A stretch of 64,000 nucleotides of DNA from JBFWVD01 sp050246915 (GTDB lineage Bacteria; Actinomycetota; Acidimicrobiia; Acidimicrobiales; Ilumatobacteraceae), in assembly GCA_050246915.1 (NCBI GenBank), contig JBFWVD010000021.1, positions 1 to 64,000 of the forward strand, given 5' to 3'. This document shows positions 57,946 to 64,000 of this stretch, piece by piece. Each line of letters starts with the position of its first letter. Position 1 is the first letter of the stretch. The position numbers were made by a program, and so were the translations under genes. The notes under the pieces were generated by a model. It did not search any database and was not told the DNA's origin. It saw nothing but the letters and a program-made list of their open reading frames with translations.

Positions 57946-59001
57946 ATGACGGTCACTCGCGACACTCCGTTCGGCCCTGAGGACGACTGCTACCACGCTC
58001 CGTCCGACAACCCACTCGACCTCGAGACCAACTGGTGGGCGATCAACGTTCCTGAGCGTCGATTGGCCATCTGGCTCCATTCGGCCTACTACCCCAATCG
58101 CGACTGCGTGACGTGGCGTGTGTTTGCGTGGGATGACACCGGGGTCGATCCGGTTCGCCTCGCCTACTACCGCAAGGCCGAGGACGTGCCCATGCCGCCA
58201 GCCCCCGACCTACGCGCGATCACCTTCCCGGGCGGCGGCTACTCGCTCAAGATGCTCACACCGTTGAACGACTATCACCTGGCCTACGGCGACAAGGACC
58301 GGAACTTCTCGGTGGAGTTCGAGTTCAAGAGTGTTCAGCCGCCGCACCGTTTCACTCCTGGCGAAGCGCCGTGCCTGCACAATCCTCACATCGATCAGCT
58401 GGGCCACATGACGGGCGCGCTCGAGCTGTGCGGCGAGAAGATCGACATCGACTGCTACTCGGTACGTGACCGTACGTGGGGACCGCGCGAGGGTCATCAC
58501 GCGTCGAGTCAGAAGCCGGAGTACGTCCGCAACGAGGTGAAGGTGCTCCACCCCGGCGGAGCTGCGTGGCGGCAGGTCGAACGCGAGCGCGGGCGCGGGC
58601 GCATCCAGTACATCTTCGGCCACTACGGCGCAGAGGTCGGATTCCTCAGTTTCGTGCGTCCCCAAGATGGTGACGCCCAGGGATGGTCGCCGCTCAACAT
58701 GGGATGGCTGCTCAAAGACGGTGTGTTCTCGCGGCTCGACAAGTCCCGGAGCCGCATGAAGAACTTCCGGAACGTCAACACCGGCTGGAGCGAGCACATG
58801 CTCGTCGAATTGGCGGATGAAGCCGGGCGCACCATGGAAGCCGAGGGCTCCGCGGTCAGCCACATGTGTGAACACGGATCGGGAGCGAATGCGCTGATGC
58901 GCTGGGAGTTCGACGGAAAGATCGGTTGGGGTGAGGATCAAGACGGCTGGCGCCAGGATCACTTCACCAAGATGGTGCAGGCGTTGCGGATGGCGCGCTG
59001 A
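57946..59001 (+). CDS. Uncharacterised protein, possible AttH/CrtC-like lipocalin fold
   Basis: A 351-residue soluble protein rich in aromatic residues and beta strands: NWWAINVPERRLAIWLHSAYYPN, RITFPGGGYSLKML region, then the motif DCYSVRDRTWGPREGHH. The SxRDRSWG-type motif and double beta-barrel pattern are seen in AttH/hydroxyneurosporene-synthase-like proteins and in DUF7064/7065-type actinobacterial proteins (moderate recognition). These often sit among acyl-CoA or steroid genes. The Arg-Asp-x-Thr-Trp-Gly and the following His pair could be a binding site. Function is unknown. Confidence 0.7.
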   Translation: MTVTRDTPFGPEDDCYHAPSDNPLDLETNWWAINVPERRLAIWLHSAYYPNRDCVTWRVFAWDDTGVDPVRLAYYRKAEDVPMPPAPDLRAITFPGGGYSLKMLTPLNDYHLAYGDKDRNFSVEFEFKSVQPPHRFTPGEAPCLHNPHIDQLGHMTGALELCGEKIDIDCYSVRDRTWGPREGHHASSQKPEYVRNEVKVLHPGGAAWRQVERERGRGRIQYIFGHYGAEVGFLSFVRPQDGDAQGWSPLNMGWLLKDGVFSRLDKSRSRMKNFRNVNTGWSEHMLVELADEAGRTMEAEGSAVSHMCEHGSGANALMRWEFDGKIGWGEDQDGWRQDHFTKMVQALRMAR

Positions 59002-59038
59002 GCCGGCTGGCTGACCTCACGGTCGCGGCGAGCGGGGC

Positions 59039-60772
59039 TCAGGACCCGTGGCGCAACAGGCGTCCCGGCCGGGCACCAGTATCGGCCCCATTGCGTCGTG
59101 TGATCTGTCCAGCAACCATGGTGATGTCGTAACCGAACGACTTCTGCAGCAGGCGTGTGCCGCCAGCGGGGAGATCGTTCACGGCGTAGGGGCTGGAGAT
59201 GTTGACGTTGGCGAAGTCGATGACGTTGGCATCGGCTCGCAGCCCGACCTGCAGTCGGCCCCGATCGCTCATGCCGTAGAGGTCGGCCGGTTGTGAGGTG
59301 AGTCGGCGGATCACCTCGTCGATGGCGATCTTGGGGCCACGGGTGCGATCGCGGGCCCAATGGCTCATCATGTACGTCGGTATCGACGCGTCGCAGATGA
59401 ACGCGCAATGCGCTCCCCCGTCGTTGAGCCCCAGGACCGCGTCGGGATCGAGCAGTTGCTCGTGTAGGACGCTGTGATCGTGCGTCGTGTAGTTGTAGAG
59501 CGGATACAACATCACCGCATCGTCGGTGGCGGTGAGCCCGTCGTAGAGAACCTCGTCCATCGAGACGCCGAGCCGTTCGGCGATGGCTCCGATGGACGAC
59601 TCAGCGGGCTGCTCATAGTCCGGTATACCCGACATCAGATAGGAGTCGGGCAGAACGGTGCGGATGTACTGGATGCCCCGCCGTTCCATGTCGTCGATGG
59701 GTGCATCGGCCTCACCCAAGATCGCGGACCGCACCGACGGCTTGCGTAGTTCGGCGAGGCGCTCGACGAGTGGGAGCCGCGCGATGGCCCGATAGCTCGG
59801 TCGGGCCGAGAACAGATGACGTACCGCCCATGTGTAGATCACAGCGAACGGGCGTCCTGCCACCAGTGGCGTGACCGAAGCGCCACTGCCACGCCATTGC
59901 GCGGCCAGGTCCATCTCGTGGCGCCAACGGTCCGGCGCCGTGTGCATCTGTAGGAGGTTGAACGTGGTGGTGAGACCGGTCGTGCCGGCCAAACGGCCGA
60001 TCCAGTCGAACTCCTCGGCCACGATCTCGGGCTTGTCGCTGCGAGCGAGGCCCGATGGTGCCCACTCGAACACCCGGCCGCCACCGGCAGAGACCGCCGC
60101 TCCGATAGCGAACAACTCGTCGATCGCCGCATAGGTACCCGGGACCGGCGTGCCATCGAGGGCACGATGTCCCATCGTCCGCGATGTCGTGAAGCCGTAT
60201 GCCCCGGCCTCCATCGCCTCTCGGGTCAGCTTGGCCATGGCTGCGATCTCGTCGGGGCTGGCGTGCTTGTGTTCGGCAGCCGACGGACCCATGACGTAGG
60301 TGCGCAGCGGGCCATGGGGCAGTTGGGCTCCGACATCGACGGTCCACCGTCGCTCGGACAGCACATCGAGGTACTGGGGGAACGACTCCCAGCCCCAGGT
60401 GAGCCCCTCGGCCAACGCCGCGCCGGGGATGTCTTCCACCCCTTCCATGAGCTCGATCAGCTGCGCGTGGGCATCGGGAGCAACAGGTGCGAACCCGACG
60501 CCGCAGTTGCCCATCACCACGGTGGTGACGCCGTGGTTGGTGCTGGGCTCGAGCAACTCGTCCCAGGTGGTCTGACCATCGAAATGGGTATGCACATCGA
60601 CGAAGCCGGGCGTCACGATGCGCCCCGTAGCGTCGATCAGTTCTCTGGCGTCGGCCTCGATGTGAGGCTCGATCGCTGCGATCTTGCCGTCGCGAACTGC
60701 GACGTCAGCGACCCGTCCGGCGCCGCCGGACCCATCGATGACCGTTCCCCCACGAATGATGACATCGAACAT
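59039..60772 (-). CDS. N-acyl-D-amino-acid deacylase-like amidohydrolase (Amidohydrolase_3)
   Basis: A 577-residue zinc amidohydrolase. The N-terminal metal motif is FVDVHTHFDG, and the D-aminoacylase-type cysteine ligand lies in VMGNCGVGF. Later histidines are in LQMHTAPD and in the THDHSVLHE region. LNDGGAH supplies the catalytic Asp. Its length is above the 480-500 of classical D-aminoacylases because of a middle insertion. ATG 60772 follows GAGGGC; it is divergent from the alpha/beta hydrolase with 78 bp between. Confidence 0.9.
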   Translation of the reverse strand: MFDVIIRGGTVIDGSGGAGRVADVAVRDGKIAAIEPHIEADARELIDATGRIVTPGFVDVHTHFDGQTTWDELLEPSTNHGVTTVVMGNCGVGFAPVAPDAHAQLIELMEGVEDIPGAALAEGLTWGWESFPQYLDVLSERRWTVDVGAQLPHGPLRTYVMGPSAAEHKHASPDEIAAMAKLTREAMEAGAYGFTTSRTMGHRALDGTPVPGTYAAIDELFAIGAAVSAGGGRVFEWAPSGLARSDKPEIVAEEFDWIGRLAGTTGLTTTFNLLQMHTAPDRWRHEMDLAAQWRGSGASVTPLVAGRPFAVIYTWAVRHLFSARPSYRAIARLPLVERLAELRKPSVRSAILGEADAPIDDMERRGIQYIRTVLPDSYLMSGIPDYEQPAESSIGAIAERLGVSMDEVLYDGLTATDDAVMLYPLYNYTTHDHSVLHEQLLDPDAVLGLNDGGAHCAFICDASIPTYMMSHWARDRTRGPKIAIDEVIRRLTSQPADLYGMSDRGRLQVGLRADANVIDFANVNISSPYAVNDLPAGGTRLLQKSFGYDITMVAGQITRRNGADTGARPGRLLRHGS

Positions 60773-60813
60773 GCCCTCATAGTTGCACGCGATGACGACC
60801 GATGCCCATCGAT

Positions 60814-60842
60814 CTGACTGTCGAGGGCGGGCCGGGTAGGTT
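60814..60842 (+). promoter_or_regulatory. Leaderless promoter of the alpha/beta hydrolase gene
   Basis: CTGACT (60814-60819) and TAGGTT (60837-60842) are 17 nt apart. The -10 lies 8 nt before GTG 60851, which has no Shine-Dalgarno sequence. Confidence 0.5.
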
Positions 60843-60850
60843 CGGCAGCC

Positions 60851-61630
60851 GTGCTGCCCGAAGGCCTCCACATCGTCCAACACCACCCCCGAGCGGACCA
60901 CCCGCCGGTCGTGATCGTCCACGGACAGCCCGATCGGAGCAAGAACTTCGCTCGTGTGCTGCATCTGCTCACCGATCTGCCCGTCACCGCGTACGACCGG
61001 CGGGGCTATGGCAAGTCGCTCGACGCCACACCGACCGCATTGGGCTTCAGCGATCACGCCGACGACCTCATCGCGATCATGGGCGGAACGCCATCGATCG
61101 TCGTGGGACAGAGCGCCGGCGGAACCATCGCCATGATGGCGGCGACGCGGGCCCCTGAGCTGTTCTTGGCGCTCGGTGTATGGGAGCCGCCGCTGACGGC
61201 GTGGGACTGGTGGGCGCAGGGCGAGGCGTGGGACCGAACGGCTGAGCACGCCATGTTCTGTGACGCCGAGCTGCTCGGCGAGACCTTCAACCGTCTCATC
61301 CTGGGCGATGAGCGATGGGAGTCGCTCCCCGAGCGCACACGCGATCTTCTGCGCGCTGAAGGCCGTCAGTTCCGGGCCGACATGACGTGTCAGCTGGTGA
61401 AGCTGTTCGATCTCGACGATCTCACCGTTCCGTTCCTCGTCGGCTACGGCGACCAGACACCACCATTCGGCCAGATCGCCACGTCGCGCCTTGCCGAGCG
61501 CATGGGCGCCGAGGTGTTCGTGGGTGAGGGAGCGGATCACTTCGCCCACACCGGCAGCCCAGCGGTGTGGGCCGAGTTGGTGCGGCGGACGGTGGCCCTC
61601 GCCGAACGCAACGTGAGTCGCCACGCCTGA
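60851..61630 (+). CDS. Alpha/beta hydrolase
   Basis: A 259-residue hydrolase with the nucleophile elbow GQSAGG, oxyanion segment VHGQPD, acid region LVGYGDQTPP and the catalytic His in GADHFAH. Hydrolysis of an ester, thioester or epoxide is expected. The stop codon is part of an inverted repeat shared with the convergent cysteine-hydrolase-like gene 21 bp away. Confidence 0.88.
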   Translation: MLPEGLHIVQHHPRADHPPVVIVHGQPDRSKNFARVLHLLTDLPVTAYDRRGYGKSLDATPTALGFSDHADDLIAIMGGTPSIVVGQSAGGTIAMMAATRAPELFLALGVWEPPLTAWDWWAQGEAWDRTAEHAMFCDAELLGETFNRLILGDERWESLPERTRDLLRAEGRQFRADMTCQLVKLFDLDDLTVPFLVGYGDQTPPFGQIATSRLAERMGAEVFVGEGADHFAHTGSPAVWAELVRRTVALAERNVSRHA

Positions 61631-61655
61631 GCGAGGGCGCTCCTGAGGCGCTCAG
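61627..61655. terminator. Hairpin containing both stops of a convergent gene pair
   Basis: CTGAGCG (61627-61633) pairs perfectly with CGCTCAG (61649-61655), loop 15 nt. The two TGA stops of the convergent genes lie in opposite arms. Confidence 0.45.
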
Positions 61656-62266
61656 CCGTTCCAGATGTCGATGATCTGCTGCGACGGCACCACGAACGCC
61701 ACGTTGCGGATCGTGTACTTGAGCGCCCAGTCGGCGTATTCGGCCGGGTCGCTGGCGACGCAGTCACTCGGGACCATGACGGTGTAGCCCAGGTTCATCG
61801 CCTCGATCGTGGTGCCCAGCACGGCGATGTTCAGCGACACGCCCGTGACGATCACCGTCGTCACGCCGGTGTTGCGCAGGTATTGATCGAGGCCGGTGGC
61901 GAAGAAGCCGGTGAGGCCCTGCTCCCGCGGGAACACCACATCCTCGGGTCGAGGCGCGATCTTGGGCATGACCGGACCGTGGCCACCGGACCCATCGCGG
62001 CCTTCGGGCATGCGCAGATGCACCAGGGTGTTGCGGGCGAAGCCGAACCCGTCGGGACGGCGCTCGTCGGTTGCGTAGTAGATGCGAACACCCTTGGCCC
62101 GACCGGCCTCGAACAGTCCGGCCAGGTTGTCGATGAGCCCCTTGTCGGCGGCCGACTTGGCCAGCCCGGGAAGGATCGAGTTCTCGCCGAGCAACCCGAC
62201 CTGGCACTCCATGTTGACGATGGCGCATTTGGCCGGATCGAGATGTGGGCGAATGTCAAGCGGCAT
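61652..62266 (-). CDS. Isochorismatase-fold (cysteine hydrolase family) protein lacking the cysteine
   Basis: A 204-residue protein of the isochorismatase/nicotinamidase fold. The first-strand motif is IVNMECQVG, where active members have a catalytic Asp (VDMQ). The motif around the nucleophile reads VTGVSLNIAV, with Ala in the place of the catalytic Cys. The rest (KIAPRPEDVVF, TTIEAMNLGY) is family-typical. It may be a non-hydrolytic relative or use other residues; related sequences lacking this Cys exist. ATG 62266 follows GGGGAGC. Confidence 0.85.
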   Translation of the reverse strand: MPLDIRPHLDPAKCAIVNMECQVGLLGENSILPGLAKSAADKGLIDNLAGLFEAGRAKGVRIYYATDERRPDGFGFARNTLVHLRMPEGRDGSGGHGPVMPKIAPRPEDVVFPREQGLTGFFATGLDQYLRNTGVTTVIVTGVSLNIAVLGTTIEAMNLGYTVMVPSDCVASDPAEYADWALKYTIRNVAFVVPSQQIIDIWNG

Positions 62267-62427
62267 TGCGATGCTCCCCGGTTCGGTGTTTCGGTGTCCC
62301 CCGTGGACCCCACCGGGACGCACCATAGCGATGAGCCGTCGCGTCGACCGTGTCCGTTGGCCCGGATCGACTCGAGCGCCTACGGTCGAGCTGATCAGAA
62401 CGCGACCGCCACGCGAGAGGACCTGAC

Positions 62428-63270
62428 ATGAAGTACTGGTTGAACATCGGATTCCTCGAGGTCGAGCAGTTGGCGCCCATGGCCATCGCCGCAGAACGGA
62501 TCGGCTTCACCGGCGTCACCCTCCCCGACCATCTGTTCTTCCCCGAGCAGATCGCGTCGTCGTATCCCTATTCCGACGACGGCAGCGTCACCTGGTCCGC
62601 TGATAGCCCGTGGCCCGATTGTTGGGTCACCATCGGAGCGCTCTCACAGGTCACGACGACGCTGCAGTTCTCCACCGGCGTGTTCATCGCACCGCTGCGC
62701 GATCCGTTCAACCTCGCCAAAGCGGTCGGCACCGCGTCGCTGCTCTCCGGCGGCCGGGTGAGCTGCGGCTTCGGGACCGGATGGCTCAAAGAGGAGTTCG
62801 ATGTCCTCGGCGTGGACTTCGGCAGCCGCGGCAAGCGCTTCGACGAGTTGCTCGCAGTGTTGCGACTCCTGTGGAGCGGCGAGATGGTCGAGTTCCACGG
62901 CGAGCACTTCGCCTTCGACAAGATCCAGATGTGCCCACCGGCTGGCGATGTGCCCATCCTCATCGGAGGGAACACCGGCCCGGCGCGTAAACGCGCGGCC
63001 CGCAACGACGGTTGGATCGGCTCCCACAAGAGCGTCGAGGAGACCACGCGACTCGTCGGGCTCCTCAACGAAGAGCGTGCCGCAGCGGGCCGACTCGACG
63101 TGCCGTTCGAGATCGGTGTGACAGGCGGGTTCAAGGCGGCGCGCGATGCCGAGCAGTTGGCCGCGGTCGGCGTAGAGGCCATCACCGTGTCTGCCCGTGC
63201 ACTGACTCCCTCGAGCGATCTCGGCGATCGCATCGCCGCGCTCGAGCAGTTGTCGGCCCGCTTCATCTGA
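62428..63270 (+). CDS. LLM-class flavin/F420-dependent oxidoreductase
   Basis: A 280-residue luciferase-like enzyme: AIAAERIGFTGVTLPDHLFFP, TGVFIAPLRDPFNLAKAVGTASLLSGGRVSCGFGTGWLKEEF, PILIGGNTGPARKRAAR. The PDHLF segment and GxGTGW motif are typical of F420-dependent group members. GAGAGGACCTGAC precedes the ATG. It is followed 85 bp later by an amidohydrolase on the same strand, an arrangement often seen in actinobacterial catabolic regions. Confidence 0.9.
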   Translation: MKYWLNIGFLEVEQLAPMAIAAERIGFTGVTLPDHLFFPEQIASSYPYSDDGSVTWSADSPWPDCWVTIGALSQVTTTLQFSTGVFIAPLRDPFNLAKAVGTASLLSGGRVSCGFGTGWLKEEFDVLGVDFGSRGKRFDELLAVLRLLWSGEMVEFHGEHFAFDKIQMCPPAGDVPILIGGNTGPARKRAARNDGWIGSHKSVEETTRLVGLLNEERAAAGRLDVPFEIGVTGGFKAARDAEQLAAVGVEAITVSARALTPSSDLGDRIAALEQLSARFI

Positions 63271-63355
63271 ACGCTGTTGACCTCGCCCCTGGATCGGGAG
63301 ATGATCCAGGCATCGACTCGAGCTGGGCCCGATTCGCGACGGTGGGGAGAACGAC

Positions 63356-64000
63356 ATGGCACACGCGAACGACGCGGCCCGACTGCGGGTGATCTCGGCT
63401 GACGGGCATTGGGGTGGGCCACCTCGCCTGTATCGCGACTACATCGATCCGCAGTACCGGACTGAGCTCGATGCGCTCACCGCCGAGGACGACGCGTGGC
63501 GCGAAAGCTCGCTCACCCAGCGCCGATTCGCGCCCGAGACGCTCGAGCTGATCGATGGCGACCGCCGCATCCGCGACGGTGGAGAGTGGGGCGCGTGGCA
63601 GTTGGGTCCGCGCCTGGCTGAGCTCGACCGCGAAGGCGTCGCCGGCGAGATCTTGCTGCCCGGTCATCAAGAGACGGTCCTGCCGTTCTTCAGTCATGTG
63701 AACAGGATGCACGCCCCCGAGCTGCGCACCGCCGGCGCCCGCGCATACCACCGTCAGCTGGCTGACGTGATGTCAGAGGCCGATGGCCGCCTGTTCGGCA
63801 TCGCCGAGCCAGGCCCGTGCCTCGACATGGACGAGACGGTCGGTGAGCTGAAATGGGTTGCAGAACACGGGTTCGTCGGAGTGTTCGCGCCCGGCAACAT
63901 CGCCGACGCCGCGCTGCCGCCGCTTCATGATCGCTACTACGAGCCGTTCTGGGCCACGTGTCACGAGGCTGGCCTCGCGATCAACGTGCACGCCGGGTAC
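63356..64000 (+). CDS. Amidohydrolase family 2 protein, truncated by the window end
   Basis: An open frame from ATG 63356 runs 215 codons to the window edge without a stop. The N-terminus has the variant metal motif ISADGHWGGP. Later segments are EILLPGHQETVLPFF, GFVGVFAPGN and, at the edge, AINVHAGY with the next metal-binding His. This is the Amidohydro_2 fold, related to the gene at 11099 (about 400 residues), so roughly half is missing. GGGGAG lies upstream of the start. Confidence 0.85.
   Translation, partial: MAHANDAARLRVISADGHWGGPPRLYRDYIDPQYRTELDALTAEDDAWRESSLTQRRFAPETLELIDGDRRIRDGGEWGAWQLGPRLAELDREGVAGEILLPGHQETVLPFFSHVNRMHAPELRTAGARAYHRQLADVMSEADGRLFGIAEPGPCLDMDETVGELKWVAEHGFVGVFAPGNIADAALPPLHDRYYEPFWATCHEAGLAINVHAGY

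Noticed and set aside
60773..61624. Possible 280-residue N-terminal extension of the D-aminoacylase-like protein
   Set aside because: The extension is antisense to the alpha/beta hydrolase, lacks family similarity, and a good ATG with ribosome site exists at 60772.
1..64000. tRNA, rRNA, insertion sequences, integrases, phage genes, replication origin
   Set aside because: I read both strands for these and saw no convincing cloverleaf, transposase, integrase or origin cluster. Small RNAs cannot be excluded by eye.

Overview
The window is 64 kb of uniformly high-G+C bacterial DNA, densely packed with genes, with many 4-nt start/stop overlaps and frequent GTG starts. It looks like an actinobacterial chromosome, most likely class Acidimicrobiia. 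That placement is inference. It rests on the many acyl-CoA dehydrogenases, crotonases, acyl-CoA synthetases and luciferase-like (LLM) oxidoreductases, on a DUF1918 protein, on a peptidoglycan amidase with GYW-type propeller repeats, and on several promoters that appear leaderless. No rRNA, tRNA, transposase, integrase, phage gene or CRISPR array was seen, and no gene-free stretch exceeds 300 bp.

Layout. 1-5.7 kb: MFS exporter, crotonases, two SDRs and a DUF35 zinc-ribbon/OB protein. 5.8-10.8 kb (minus): two acyl-CoA dehydrogenases, a thiolase-like protein and an acyl-CoA ligase in one operon. 11-18 kb: amidohydrolase/VOC operon, crotonase, secreted amidase, acyl-CoA dehydrogenase and a frameshifted AbiEi/DUF559 gene. 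18-22.9 kb (minus): three crotonases, a ligase and an NTF2-like protein. 22.9-24.5 kb: an overlapping DUF35/thiolase-like pair. 24.6-27.8 kb (minus): three tandem DUF2889-like paralogues. 28-30.7 kb: an acyl-CoA dehydrogenase overlapping an APH-type kinase whose 5' end is a 60-bp tandem repeat. 30.8-37 kb: LLM oxidoreductase, two NTF2-like proteins, a phytanoyl-CoA-dioxygenase-like gene with an upstream in-frame TAG, an NmrA/DUF2867 protein, a DUF1801 protein and an acyl-CoA dehydrogenase. 37-40.5 kb: thioesterase, SMP-30 protein and a second DUF35/thiolase-like pair. 40.6-46 kb: a MacB/FtsX-type ABC exporter and an FMN-cupin-LLM cluster. 46-54.6 kb: phosphoesterase, thrH, ligase, molybdopterin enzyme, SDR, hotdog thioesterase and a second ligase. 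54.6-64 kb: VOC, DUF1918, alcohol dehydrogenase, M15 peptidase, phosphoribosyltransferase, a lipocalin-like protein, a D-aminoacylase-type hydrolase, an alpha/beta hydrolase, an isochorismatase-fold protein, an LLM oxidoreductase and a truncated amidohydrolase.

Together the genes read as a catabolic island for CoA-activated acyl, alicyclic or sterol-like carbon. It encodes ligases, dehydrogenases, hydratases, dehydrogenating SDRs, and thiolase-like/DUF35 aldolase candidates that lack the thiolase cysteine. The most distinctive non-coding feature is a family of three 51-bp intergenic palindromes whose arms covary. The least explained protein-coding feature is the DUF2889-like triplet operon.
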